The notes under the pieces: model-generated
The model's input: only the letters and a program-made list of their open reading frames with translations
The model's database searches: none
Told to the model about the DNA's origin: nothing
From: JADKAC01 sp964492065
GTDB lineage: Bacteria > Bacteroidota > Bacteroidia > Chitinophagales > BACL12
DNA length: 64,000 nucleotides
NCBI GenBank assembly: GCA_964492065.1
Contig: CAZBHH010000003.1
Location: forward strand, 62,001-126,000
Direction of reading: 5' to 3'
Part shown: positions 48,195-57,294 of the stretch, in pieces
How the letters are laid out: every line of letters starts with the position of its first letter
Position numbering within the stretch: the first letter of the stretch is position 1
Translations under genes and position numbers: made by a program

Positions 48195-50344
48195 TACAAT
48201 TTCATTATTTTGTGTACTTCACGTACGCCGTTATCGAGTGTCACCACCAGTAAATACAAACCCGGCTTCACCGATTCGAGATTTAATTCCACCCGGGTAC
48301 TGCGTGGCAACATCGTTTGAATAACTGCGCCTGAAACGGAGATTACGGAAACTACGGCAATGCTTTGCGACGATGCAATGCCCAACATGTGTTTCACGGG
48401 ATTTGGATAGACAATCACTTGCGGGGTATGTATCTGCGCAACAGCATCGAGTGTGGATTCTTCCTTGTACAGCGATATACCACCCCTGTAGTTGCCGGTC
48501 AGCAATTCGGGGATACCGTCATTATCGATATCCCGGAAATCCACATTGGCATATTCACCTTCATCAATTCCCGAGAAACTACCGGTGATAAGCGTAAATG
48601 CACCGCTCCAATCGGCAGATGGCTGATAATAATATATGGTTCCCGATTCGCTGCCCACCAACAATTTCCAACTTGCGCCATCCCGGAATAAAAACGGTGT
48701 GCTGTGGCCGGTCAGTAACCCGGGAGTGCGCACATCCACATTGCCCCAAAATTCACTTATCAAGGTAAAGGCGGGCATTCCCGGCGAGCCGGTATTTTCG
48801 TAGTAATTCAGGTTGCCGTTTTGTTCGCCAATAATCAAATCCGGCAAACTGTCATTGGTAATATCCATAACAAAAGGCGCCGAAGCGATGCCCACATCAA
48901 TACCTTTATAAAATGCTTCCTGCAATACAAAATCCGCACTGCCGCCCGCCGGCGCTATATTTCTGAAATAGTGCAATGCGCCTGTTTGCTCACCGATCAC
49001 CATATCCGTGTTCCCGTCGTTATCCATGTCGTAAAATGCGGGTTGTATGTTTATAAAATCATAGGCTGACAACCCGGCAAAGTCCCTGGTGATCAATGTA
49101 AATGCCGGCGTATCCACCGCACCGGTATTTTCGTACAGGGCAAGTGAAGAAGTAAAATCACCCGATGCAAAGTAACCGTAATTACCGATTACAATATCGA
49201 TTAATCCATCCTGGTTATAATCGAAAAATGCGGGATGGGCGCCTTCGCCAACATCAATCATATCGCTCACTAAAAACGAGTCGGACTGGAAGGTAAACAA
49301 ATACGCACCGTCGGCAGCTTCGTTTTTGTAAAACCAGACATTTTTAAAATTTTCCGAATATCCTTTTTTGTTGGGCGCTACAATCATGTCTTTCTTTGTA
49401 TCATTATCCACGTCGATTAAAAATGGAGCTGGGAATGTGGGGAGGTCCACCGGCAGATCGTACACCGGAAATGTCGTATCCTGTCCGGTAATAATTGCGT
49501 ATTCCGCATCGCCTCCATTGGTAAGCGCATTCAGGTTATTAAAGGAGAGGTCGCCCAAGACAATATCAATGTCATTATCCAAATCGGCATCATAAGCGAG
49601 AAATGTAGAGCCTGCATGTAATCCGGAACGCTCTCCGTGCAATTCAGAGCAAAGTGTGTCCAACGTTACCGACTTATCAATCCCGCTTTCGTAAAAATTT
49701 CCCCAACACGATGTAATCAGTTCCAGGCTAAAGGTGCCACAGGGCTGCCCGGTTTCAATTTGCCTGTTTTCAAAATAATCGACAAATCCGCCTGCCGGCC
49801 TGAAGTTCAGGATATCGGGATCGCCATCCATATTCACATCCACCACTGCAGGAATATCAATCACTCCGACGAAGATATCAAAGTCTGTCCCGGCTGAGTT
49901 GTATTTCATCTTATCAATCTGCTCCACATAACTCAATGTAGATCCGGACAACACCGAATAATAGACCTTGATGCCATTGTCGTAAGAAGTAAAAATATCG
50001 CCTACGCCATCGCAGTTCACATCGTTCATCACCACAAAGTTTTGCATCGGTGGAAACAACCCTTCGAAAACAGGCGCATATACGTAATCCGTTACGCCGG
50101 GCGTGCCATTGTTTATAAAGGTAAGCGCCTTGTCGCCGGTGCGATCGAAGACCAGCAGATCATCGATGCCATCCCTGTTCAAATCAAGTGCCCAGAATTG
50201 CGGGTTATTCAATCCTCCCGCGAAGGGGAACACCGCGAATTCGCCATTTTGTTTTACCTGTGTAAACGGGTCGTGCACATAATTCTGTGAATGAGCGACA
50301 GCACAAATGCCGCATGCGAAACCTATTAATAATCTTCGAAACAT
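48194..50344 (-). CDS. FG-GAP/VCBS repeat protein with T9SS sorting domain (paralogue A)
   Basis: 716 residues from ATG 50344 (MFRRLLIGFACGICAVAHSQ, signal peptide; an upstream in-frame ATG at 50365 adds seven residues). The FG-GAP repeats follow the same order and spacing as paralogue B, for example GGLNNPQFWALDLNRDGIDD, DVNMDGDPDILNFR, DADLDNDIDIVLGD, DVDNDTKKDMIV, DYNQDGLIDIVIGN, and FRDIDNDGIPELLTGN. The T9SS domain (about 645-716) has VIVYPNPVKHMLGIAS and GLYLLVVTLDNGVREVHKIMKL. The near-equal length and TAATG coupling to paralogue B point to tandem duplication. Function unknown. Confidence 0.85.
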   Translation of the reverse strand: MFRRLLIGFACGICAVAHSQNYVHDPFTQVKQNGEFAVFPFAGGLNNPQFWALDLNRDGIDDLLVFDRTGDKALTFINNGTPGVTDYVYAPVFEGLFPPMQNFVVMNDVNCDGVGDIFTSYDNGIKVYYSVLSGSTLSYVEQIDKMKYNSAGTDFDIFVGVIDIPAVVDVNMDGDPDILNFRPAGGFVDYFENRQIETGQPCGTFSLELITSCWGNFYESGIDKSVTLDTLCSELHGERSGLHAGSTFLAYDADLDNDIDIVLGDLSFNNLNALTNGGDAEYAIITGQDTTFPVYDLPVDLPTFPAPFLIDVDNDTKKDMIVAPNKKGYSENFKNVWFYKNEAADGAYLFTFQSDSFLVSDMIDVGEGAHPAFFDYNQDGLIDIVIGNYGYFASGDFTSSLALYENTGAVDTPAFTLITRDFAGLSAYDFINIQPAFYDMDNDGNTDMVIGEQTGALHYFRNIAPAGGSADFVLQEAFYKGIDVGIASAPFVMDITNDSLPDLIIGEQNGNLNYYENTGSPGMPAFTLISEFWGNVDVRTPGLLTGHSTPFLFRDGASWKLLVGSESGTIYYYQPSADWSGAFTLITGSFSGIDEGEYANVDFRDIDNDGIPELLTGNYRGGISLYKEESTLDAVAQIHTPQVIVYPNPVKHMLGIASSQSIAVVSVISVSGAVIQTMLPRSTRVELNLESVKPGLYLLVVTLDNGVREVHKIMKL

Positions 50345-50415
50345 CGTTGTAAATTTACTAAACACTCCATGTGTTTTGGATAATACCCCCGATTATTGCA
50401 CAAATAAGATACGGG

Positions 50416-52893
50416 TTAAAACGGATAGCCGATTGCGAAATTGAAAACCGGTTTTTTCTCGGGAAGAATGACGCCTTCTTCAGCGAATGCCCTTCCCTGC
50501 GGGCCATCCATACCGGGATCGTAGAGCGGGTAAGCCCAATCAAACCTGAAGATAAAATAAGTGAGGTCGAGCCTGATGCCTGCGCCCGGGCCAACGGCCA
50601 ACTGGTTTAAGAAAGTGCTGAAGTCGAATTGTGCCGCCGGCCTGAACACATCTTCACGGATAGACCAGATATTGCCGATATCGCAAAACAAGGCGCCCTG
50701 CAGAATGGCGATGATTTTAAACCTGTATTCCAGGCTCATAACAAACTTGATATCGGATGTCTGGTCTTCCAGTTTCGGAACAGCCACATTGTTTACGATA
50801 TCATAGGGAAAATACCCGCCCGGTCCCATCTTGCGTATCGGAAAAGCCCGGATATCATACGGCCCTCCGACATAAAATTGTTTCACGTAGGGATTTACCA
50901 CCGAGTTCCAGTACGGGACGGCAATGCCAAAATCCGCCCGCATGGCTATTTTATTGTTGTCGTTAATTTTAAAGAGCGGCCGGTAATCGAGTGCCAGCTT
51001 TACGTAATTGGAAAACGGCAATCCCGCAATTTTATAGGGCGGATCCGGTGTGCTCGTGGCGCCGAAAATGTCGGTTTGCGGATCGAACAGCGCATTGCCT
51101 AAAAAGAACAATGTTCCCGCCAATTCAAAAGTACCTCTGAAATATTGCGTAAATGCTTTTGTTTCGGCCTGGAACTGGTTATAAATATAGGTAACATTCG
51201 GCGCCATGATCAACTGCTCCTGGTAACTCTGCTTCAGGAGAAAATTCTCATCCAGAATGGAATCAAACTCAGCGGTGCGATAAGGCACCCTGACAAAATT
51301 GATATCGATGGGATAAATCAGGAACTGCTTTTCTTTAGTACCTTCATACCGTTCACTGCCATAGCGAAACGAAGTGTTCAGGCCCGTATATAACTCACGC
51401 CTGTCCAGGTAGCCGAACTTGAGCGAAGTAATTGTTTTGGGATAATAGGATTTAGGCGTATAAATATTCAGCGGCCAGAAAAACCGCGGCAGCGTCAGGC
51501 TGATATCGGCGTTGAACTCGGTGGTATTCAATGCGACGACATCCTCGGCGAATTCAGTTTCAATACCGGTATAAATATTAAACCGCAGCAGGTCGAGTCG
51601 CTTCAACGTATTCTTCTGCGCAAGTGTCAGACCGAGATAGGTTCCCAACAGGTAATCCGAGGTGGTACTTGCGTTGAGTTCGTAAAACACTTCGCGGTGT
51701 TTCAACGGTTCCAACTTCAGGATAATATCCAGATACCGGAAATTGCTGTCGGCGCCCACCTCCACCGGCGTAATTGTCGCAAACTTAAAGATGCCGAGAT
51801 TTGCGAATGCGCCTATGGTTTGCCGAGTGGCGCTCAGCGAGTAATAATCATTCTCATAAAAGAAAATATTGTTGACAATACTCTTGTTGGTGTAATACTT
51901 CCTGGATTCGATAATAGAGAATTCAGTTCTCACCTCTTTTTTGCGTGACCTGTCTGCATAAAGAACCGTATCGACTGCAATATCCGTATTAAAATCTTTT
52001 GTCGCATTGGGATAAATATAAATCTCCCGGATTTTATACCGGTAATGCATTGTATCGCCGGGCGGATTGGCAATATGTATATAAATATCAAATGAATCCA
52101 CTCCCGATGAAGTGTCCACCTTAAAAGTGATATAATCCGGGATGAATTGATAATACCCATTGGAAGTGACATAGTCGCTTATCCGGGTGCGTTCGTACTT
52201 TAAAAAATCCACATCAAACCGCTTGCCCTTCGCCAGTTTGCTTTCAACCGGAATGGACATCACGATGCGATTCAATTCACTTTCAGGTATTACATAGGTG
52301 ATATTGCGTATCCTGTTTAATGTGTTCAGATCGAGGGCATAATTTACAGTGCCCCTGCGGTTGTTAGCATTGTAATCGACGGTATAATTTATCTCGCTGT
52401 CAAAATAACCGCGGTTAAACAGATAATTTTCCATCCGCGTCATTGTTTCCTCAATCAATGCGCTATCTACCAGACTCGGAGGTTCACCCCATTTTTGAGT
52501 AAGTGTACTTCTCAACCTGCTGCTGTCTTTAAATACCTGCATTGCACCAACCACTTTTTCAAGGTTAATGAACAACCACCTTTTGTCGTCGGTATAACTG
52601 AGTACCGAGTCGAATCCCGAAGTGCCCATATTGTACAACCACAATTTTGTGGGATATACGCCGAGTATTTTTTTATTTGGCTTGAGTTTACTTAAACCCT
52701 CCAGATCAGACGACAGCGAAGTCAACGGCGGGTCGATATTCTGCGGATCGTTAATTGTTACAGTAGATTCCTTGTACAAGTATTCGCCATCCGCCAGATT
52801 AAAGGTATTGCTGCAACCAAACGCCGTTAACATCAGGCCTGTACATATTGCCCGAAGAACGTAGCTTTGTATGTGATGCTGAGCGCTGCGCAA
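50416..52893 (-). CDS. tamL: BamA/TamA-family outer-membrane lipoprotein (TamL)
   Basis: 825 residues from TTG 52893. The N-terminus SYVLRAICTGLMLTAFGCSN is a lipoprotein signal with Cys27, which marks TamL rather than TamA. POTRA-like domains (about 150-400) are followed by an Omp85 barrel, with VGGPYDIRAFPIRKMGPGGY being the VRGF-like strand/loop segment (near residues 690-710) and a C-terminal strand PVFNFAIGYPF. In Bacteroidota TamL works with TamB in late outer-membrane assembly. The only in-frame ATG (residue 21) would destroy the signal peptide, so the TTG start is preferred; it overlaps the start of the divergent RNA methyltransferase gene. TamB is not in the window. Confidence 0.9.
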   Translation of the reverse strand: MRSAQHHIQSYVLRAICTGLMLTAFGCSNTFNLADGEYLYKESTVTINDPQNIDPPLTSLSSDLEGLSKLKPNKKILGVYPTKLWLYNMGTSGFDSVLSYTDDKRWLFINLEKVVGAMQVFKDSSRLRSTLTQKWGEPPSLVDSALIEETMTRMENYLFNRGYFDSEINYTVDYNANNRRGTVNYALDLNTLNRIRNITYVIPESELNRIVMSIPVESKLAKGKRFDVDFLKYERTRISDYVTSNGYYQFIPDYITFKVDTSSGVDSFDIYIHIANPPGDTMHYRYKIREIYIYPNATKDFNTDIAVDTVLYADRSRKKEVRTEFSIIESRKYYTNKSIVNNIFFYENDYYSLSATRQTIGAFANLGIFKFATITPVEVGADSNFRYLDIILKLEPLKHREVFYELNASTTSDYLLGTYLGLTLAQKNTLKRLDLLRFNIYTGIETEFAEDVVALNTTEFNADISLTLPRFFWPLNIYTPKSYYPKTITSLKFGYLDRRELYTGLNTSFRYGSERYEGTKEKQFLIYPIDINFVRVPYRTAEFDSILDENFLLKQSYQEQLIMAPNVTYIYNQFQAETKAFTQYFRGTFELAGTLFFLGNALFDPQTDIFGATSTPDPPYKIAGLPFSNYVKLALDYRPLFKINDNNKIAMRADFGIAVPYWNSVVNPYVKQFYVGGPYDIRAFPIRKMGPGGYFPYDIVNNVAVPKLEDQTSDIKFVMSLEYRFKIIAILQGALFCDIGNIWSIREDVFRPAAQFDFSTFLNQLAVGPGAGIRLDLTYFIFRFDWAYPLYDPGMDGPQGRAFAEEGVILPEKKPVFNFAIGYPF
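52862..52869 (+). promoter_or_regulatory. -7 promoter box (TAGCTTTG) for the RNA methyltransferase gene
   Basis: A TAnnTTTG match ending 6 nt before the ATG at 52876, lying inside the antisense of the tamL signal-peptide codons. Confidence 0.5.
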
Positions 52894-53610
52894 TTAAAAA
52901 AATTTCAGAGTCTTAAACTTAAAAAATACCGTCAAAAGTATGGTGAATTTTTAATTGAAGGCGACAAACTGGTGTTGGAAGCCCTAAACGGGAAAGCGGG
53001 CTTACAGCATATTGTGGCGACTGAGGAGTGGCAAGCCGAATACCGGGGGGAAATACCCGCCGGCGTTTCCGTGATTACTGCACTGCCTCACCAGATTGCC
53101 AGGATATCCGCAATGAGCACAGCCCCTCCGGTATTAGCGGTAATGAAAATTCCTGACCCGGAGGTACCACAGGAAGTGGATGCCGGCTGGATAATAGCGC
53201 TCGACGGCATCCGCGATCCCGGTAACCTGGGAACCATTCTGCGCACCGCCGAATGGTTTGGCATACAACACATTCTTTGCTCGGAGGATTGCGCCGACTG
53301 TTACAACAGCAAAGCGGTACAAGCAAGTATGGGCGCTATATTGCGCATGCCTGTGATATATATCCCGCTCCTGGAAACATTAACCGCATTAAAATTGCCC
53401 GTTTTTGCAGCGAGTTTAAACGGCGCTCCCTTGCAGGAAATAACCCTGCCGCAATCCGGTGTCCTGCTAATCGGCAGCGAATCGCACGGCATTGAGAAGT
53501 CATTACTTCAAATCAGCGATTGCACGGTAACTATTCCCCGTCGCGGCAAGGGTGAATCGCTGAATGCCGCAGTGGCCTGTGGCATTATCCTCTCCGCAAT
53601 TTACCGCTGA
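52876..53610 (+). CDS. SpoU/TrmH-family RNA methyltransferase
   Basis: 244 residues from ATG 52876 (MLSAAQLKKFQSLKLKKYR). A TTG at 52867 would add three residues but lies in the -7 box. The N-terminal substrate-binding domain (FLIEGDKLVLEAL) is followed by the SPOUT knot: IIALDGIRDPGNLGTILRTAEWF (motif 1), MGAILRMPVIY (motif 2 region) and VLLIGSESHGI...IPRRGKGESLNAAVACGI (motif 3, AdoMet-binding knot). It resembles RlmB/TrmH 2'-O-methyltransferases; the exact rRNA or tRNA target is unclear. A divergent tamL-SpoU pairing fits a pattern I associate with Bacteroidota. Confidence 0.93.
   Translation: MLSAAQLKKFQSLKLKKYRQKYGEFLIEGDKLVLEALNGKAGLQHIVATEEWQAEYRGEIPAGVSVITALPHQIARISAMSTAPPVLAVMKIPDPEVPQEVDAGWIIALDGIRDPGNLGTILRTAEWFGIQHILCSEDCADCYNSKAVQASMGAILRMPVIYIPLLETLTALKLPVFAASLNGAPLQEITLPQSGVLLIGSESHGIEKSLLQISDCTVTIPRRGKGESLNAAVACGIILSAIYR
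52933..52940 (-). promoter_or_regulatory. -7 promoter box (TACTTTTG) for tamL
   Basis: CAAAAGTA on the plus strand reads TACTTTTG on the minus strand. It lies 39 nt upstream of the tamL TTG and within the first codons of the divergent RNA methyltransferase gene. Confidence 0.4.
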
Positions 53611-53611
53611 T

Positions 53612-54529
53612 TTAATTGTCGGGCTTTATATAGATATTCGGATCTTCGCCTTCATACTTCGGTTTATTCACCGGGGGCTTGTCCAACACCCTGTCAAAGA
53701 CTTTATCCTGGAATATCCACATCCCTGATTTCTTGTCAAACTTAAATCCCTGGTAGGTGCCATCGGGAATATAGGTCATATAAATCCCTTCCGACATCGG
53801 GTTCTCGGGACGCAGATAATCAAAAATAATCATATCGTATTCCGGGTCGTAATTCATCGTGGGCGATGCGTCATCTTTATATTCGATTAACACCCGCTGC
53901 TTAGTCAGCGTGTCAGACATATAAAAAACAGGCAATCCAAACTGCGGCGCACCGGATTCGTCAAACCATAACACATCGGCAATTTTCCGAGTTGAAAAAT
54001 CGTCCACACCATCCCAGCCGAACAACAGGTAATAGGTTTGTACCCCGTTTTTTATTTCATGCATGTTGTAATAATAAGCGCCGTACCAGTTGTCTGCATT
54101 GAGCGCTGCCGCTTCGGCATTTTTTACAAACAAACTCATATCTATCATCGGAAACAAAGTGAGTTTGGTATTGTGCATCTGAATTGCACCGTAATACCGG
54201 TAGGTATTGTCCTTTAATTTTAAGGGAAAGGTGAAAATGCGAAACGCATTGTTTTCCGGATACAACACGTTGATCATCGTCTGCGAATCTAACGGGAAAT
54301 AAAAAGAATTATCTGGCTTAAGCGTTTTTACCAGGGTGCGCACCATTTGCACCGCAGCGTGTTCTCGGATACTCCAATCCTTGCTTAAGGCCAGGGAATC
54401 TCCGAGCATGCGCAGTGTGTCCTCGTACAGTTGCATTTGTAACAAATCGCCGGGGGCAATTTTTGAAATTTGTCCCTGTGAGATTGCCAGGTTGAATGCA
54501 AACAAAATTGAGACGGTAATTCTCTTCAT
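53612..54529 (-). CDS. Exported protein of unknown function
   Basis: 305 residues, signal peptide MKRITVSILFAFNLAISQGQ (about 1-18). The mature part has no recognised domain. Conspicuous segments are YFPLDSQTMINVLYPENNAFRIFTFPLKLKDNTYRYYGAIQ and YYLLFGWDGVDDFSTRKIADVLWFDESGAPQFGLPVF. I recall Bacteroidota proteins of this type with no known role. It converges with the RNA methyltransferase (1 nt between stops). Confidence 0.65.
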   Translation of the reverse strand: MKRITVSILFAFNLAISQGQISKIAPGDLLQMQLYEDTLRMLGDSLALSKDWSIREHAAVQMVRTLVKTLKPDNSFYFPLDSQTMINVLYPENNAFRIFTFPLKLKDNTYRYYGAIQMHNTKLTLFPMIDMSLFVKNAEAAALNADNWYGAYYYNMHEIKNGVQTYYLLFGWDGVDDFSTRKIADVLWFDESGAPQFGLPVFYMSDTLTKQRVLIEYKDDASPTMNYDPEYDMIIFDYLRPENPMSEGIYMTYIPDGTYQGFKFDKKSGMWIFQDKVFDRVLDKPPVNKPKYEGEDPNIYIKPDN

Positions 54530-54596
54530 GCGTTATGGTGTAATCCCTGCATTTAATGAATGATGCGCTCAATTATTGTGTAGCATGGCGGTATTT

Positions 54597-55778
54597 CTAA
54601 CCGATGGCTTCGATTACCATTGCCGAAGCTCCGCCGCCGCCATTGCAAATACCGGCACATCCGTAACGTGCGCCTTTCTGCTTCAATACACTCAACAAGG
54701 TAATCACAATACGGGCGCCGCTGGAACCGAGCGGGTGGCCAAGCGATACGGCGCCGCCAAACACATTGGTTTGCGCATGTGCAATTCCCAGCTCTTTCAT
54801 ATTTGCAAGAGCTACCACGCTGAAGGCTTCATTTATTTCGAAGTATTCGATATCCGAAATTTTCAAACCGGCTCTTTCAATGGCCAGAGGCATGGCTTTG
54901 GCCGGAGCGGTTGTAAACCATTCAGGCGCTTGTTGAGCATCGGCATAGCCAATGATTTTTGCAAGCGGTTTAATGCCCAGTGCCTCCGCTTTTTCCTTGC
55001 TCATCAAAACCAGAGCCGAGGCGCCATCATTGATATTCGATGCATTTGCGGCGGTGATTGTCCCCTCCTTTTCAAATACCGGTGCGAGTGTAGGCACTTT
55101 ATCGAACTTCACTTTTGAATAATCTTCATCCTCGGCGATAACGATGGGATCGCCTTTCCGCTGCGGTATTTCCACCGGCACCACTTCCTGGTTAAACCAT
55201 CCGTTTTTCCATGCCTCAGCAGAGCGGCGATAGCTTTCGATGGCGTAATTGTCCTGATCTTCACGACTGAAATTATACTGTCGGGCACATGTCTCACCGC
55301 AACTGCCCATATGTTTATCGCCATAGGGATCCCACAATCCGTCTTTGATAATGCCGTCTTCTACCTTGCCGTGACCGAGTTTGGCGCCAAAGCGCTCTTT
55401 CATCAAATAATACGGCGCATTGCTCATGCTCTCCATTCCGCCGGCCAAAACAATATCGCATTGACCCAGTTGAATGGCCTGTGCGCCGAACATCAATGCC
55501 TTCATTCCCGAAGCGCAAACTTTATTAATAGTAGTTGACGGAGTAGTCTCCGGCACTCCTGCTGCCAACATCGCCTGGGTAACCGGCGCCTGGCCGATGC
55601 CTGCACTGATAACATTACCCATTAACACTTCCTGGATATCACTGCTTTTAATTCCGGCTCTCTCAATTGCTGCCTTCATGGCAATGGCTCCCAATTGCGG
55701 AGCGGTGAATGGCAATAAGCCGCCTCCGAATGCACCTATGGGCGTTCTCGCTACGGATACGATATACACTTCTTTCAT
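54597..55778 (-). CDS. Acetyl-CoA C-acyltransferase (thiolase)
   Basis: 393-residue thiolase. Nucleophilic Cys88 in TTINKVCASGMKALM, GGMESMSNAPY, and C-terminal GHPLGSSGARIVITLL with the catalytic His plus GCAGICNGGGGASAMVIE with the second Cys. This biosynthetic-thiolase form (AtoB-like acetoacetyl-CoA thiolase) makes or breaks acetoacetyl-CoA; beta-oxidation use (FadA) is possible but no fadB partner is adjacent. The upstream -7 box supports a stand-alone unit. Confidence 0.95.
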   Translation of the reverse strand: MKEVYIVSVARTPIGAFGGGLLPFTAPQLGAIAMKAAIERAGIKSSDIQEVLMGNVISAGIGQAPVTQAMLAAGVPETTPSTTINKVCASGMKALMFGAQAIQLGQCDIVLAGGMESMSNAPYYLMKERFGAKLGHGKVEDGIIKDGLWDPYGDKHMGSCGETCARQYNFSREDQDNYAIESYRRSAEAWKNGWFNQEVVPVEIPQRKGDPIVIAEDEDYSKVKFDKVPTLAPVFEKEGTITAANASNINDGASALVLMSKEKAEALGIKPLAKIIGYADAQQAPEWFTTAPAKAMPLAIERAGLKISDIEYFEINEAFSVVALANMKELGIAHAQTNVFGGAVSLGHPLGSSGARIVITLLSVLKQKGARYGCAGICNGGGGASAMVIEAIG

Positions 55779-55804
55779 GCTCTGATTTTTTTTGATTAAC
55801 TGTG

Positions 55805-55812
55805 CAAAGTTA
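55805..55812 (-). promoter_or_regulatory. -7 promoter box (TAACTTTG) for the thiolase gene
   Basis: CAAAGTTA on the plus strand reads TAACTTTG on the minus strand, 26 nt before the ATG at 55778; exact TAnnTTTG match. Confidence 0.55.
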
Positions 55813-55895
55813 AGATTCGTTTAGTAAGGGTTTACCATCCATTGACAATTAGAGGTAACCAACCTGTTGCCACATGTGTGTATCCGCCGGTAATT

Positions 55896-56318
55896 TTATT
55901 TCTTAAATCCGCTGATCTGCGCATCAATGCTGTATTTCCCGGGCCCAATTATCAGGAATGTGAGAAAAATGAACATCAGGTTCAACGGATAGGAAAAACT
56001 GTCGCCGGCCTGGTAATCCGAATATACGACAATGAACATGACGAATGCCATCAGGATAACAGCCGGGCGGGTAAACAATCCCAAAATGAGAAATACGGAG
56101 CCAAAAAATTCGGCGAATGCCGCCATAAACCCCCAAAATACCGGGGCAAAATGAATTCCGATAATTTCGATTGCACCCCCGAGATCTTCCCACATACCGG
56201 GGTTGGAGATTTTGCGAAACCCGTGGTGATAAATAAAGGAAGCCCCAACGGCTACCCGAAATAATAACAGACCAAGATTTAAATACGTCGCATTTGCATT
56301 AAATAAAAACCGCTTCAT
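55896..56318 (-). CDS. DoxX family membrane protein
   Basis: 140 residues from ATG 56318 (MKRFLFNANATYLNLGLLLFR). A longer frame to 56351 overlaps the upstream DUF4249 gene and is not used. Four hydrophobic segments are visible, with the DoxX pattern FRVAVGASFIYHHGFRKI, AFAEFFGSVFLILGLFTRPAVILMAFVMFIVV and YPLNLMFIFLTFLIIGPGKYSID. DoxX proteins are integral membrane proteins associated with quinone or thiol redox stress; the exact role is unclear. It is 19 nt downstream of the DUF4249 gene on the same strand. Confidence 0.88.
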   Translation of the reverse strand: MKRFLFNANATYLNLGLLLFRVAVGASFIYHHGFRKISNPGMWEDLGGAIEIIGIHFAPVFWGFMAAFAEFFGSVFLILGLFTRPAVILMAFVMFIVVYSDYQAGDSFSYPLNLMFIFLTFLIIGPGKYSIDAQISGFKK

Positions 56319-56337
56319 TTCTGTTGATTTAAAAAAT

Positions 56338-57291
56338 TTATAAAGGAACAATCAATTCGTAATACAAGGCGCCATAGCCGCACCAAATCCCCAGTCCGCC
56401 CCTGATATTTGTCGCTGCAATCGTCACCGAAGTAAAGGGTCCGTCGGAGCCGTAATCCGATTCCAGAGTGCGCCAAAAATCAAAGCTGGCGTAATCAATG
56501 GTGGTCCATCGCAAACCGACAGTATCGCCTTTCCAGTAGTAACCGTAGGTGTCCGGGTCATAATTCTCGCCGGGTTCTATCACCCTGGGTATGGGAAATT
56601 CAAAAGTCTGCCCGTTGAAGAACAAATCATCCGTCACCGAGCTGATGTCGGGTTGATATCCATCGTTATTTCTACTTGTAAACATGCGGTAATAGTTGCC
56701 CGGTGCGGCGGGGTCGCTGAGCATGCCATAACAGCGCACCAGCGAATCGTTTGCCGGATCCACTTCGCTTGCCGGCCTGTAATACATACTGTCAATAGCC
56801 ACTAATTCCGGGATCCGGGTCGATGCAGTCAGCGTGTCTTCACCTGCAATTATCAGCAGCGAATAAGTCTTGCCAACAGCGCCGACAAACGCCGGAGTAC
56901 CGCTGAGAATGTCGGGCACTGTATAGAGGCAGGCGTTGTAAGCGTATTCACCCGTAATGGAATCGACGGTTATTCCCAGCACATCCGCAAGCAGAGGTTT
57001 CAAAGCTTCGGGTAAATCCTCCAGGCAATATTCAGTGAGTGTAACAGAAACATCGCCATCGCTTACAATTACGGTAGCATCATTAACAAAATAATTATCC
57101 AAGGCGCCCAGGTCTATCTCGCCGTAAAACGGTATGGTGCGTGTCAGGCTCACGAATGGTGGCTGGTCATTTTCAATAAATCCCTCCACCACAATTTTGG
57201 GTTCGGCCACCGGCAGTTCCAGCGTAATATCCGTCTCACATGCTGTGAATAACAGACAGACAACCGAAGCGATATATACCGTGCGCAGCAT
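56338..57291 (-). CDS. DUF4249 outer-membrane lipoprotein
   Basis: 317 residues. Lipoprotein signal with lipobox LLFTAC (Cys18). The DUF4249 pattern is seen: ITLELPVAEPKIVVEGFIENDQPPFVSLTRTIPFYG near the N-terminus, AFVGAVGKTYSLLIIAGEDTLTASTRIPE in the middle, and FDFWRTLESDYGSDGPFTSV, then the final ATNIRGGLGIWCGYGA. Partner of the TonB-dependent receptor directly upstream (3 nt gap), a gene pair common in Bacteroidota. It may be the surface lid or substrate-binding partner of the receptor, by analogy with SusD, which is an inference. Confidence 0.88.
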   Translation of the reverse strand: MLRTVYIASVVCLLFTACETDITLELPVAEPKIVVEGFIENDQPPFVSLTRTIPFYGEIDLGALDNYFVNDATVIVSDGDVSVTLTEYCLEDLPEALKPLLADVLGITVDSITGEYAYNACLYTVPDILSGTPAFVGAVGKTYSLLIIAGEDTLTASTRIPELVAIDSMYYRPASEVDPANDSLVRCYGMLSDPAAPGNYYRMFTSRNNDGYQPDISSVTDDLFFNGQTFEFPIPRVIEPGENYDPDTYGYYWKGDTVGLRWTTIDYASFDFWRTLESDYGSDGPFTSVTIAATNIRGGLGIWCGYGALYYELIVPL

Positions 57292-57294
57292 AGC

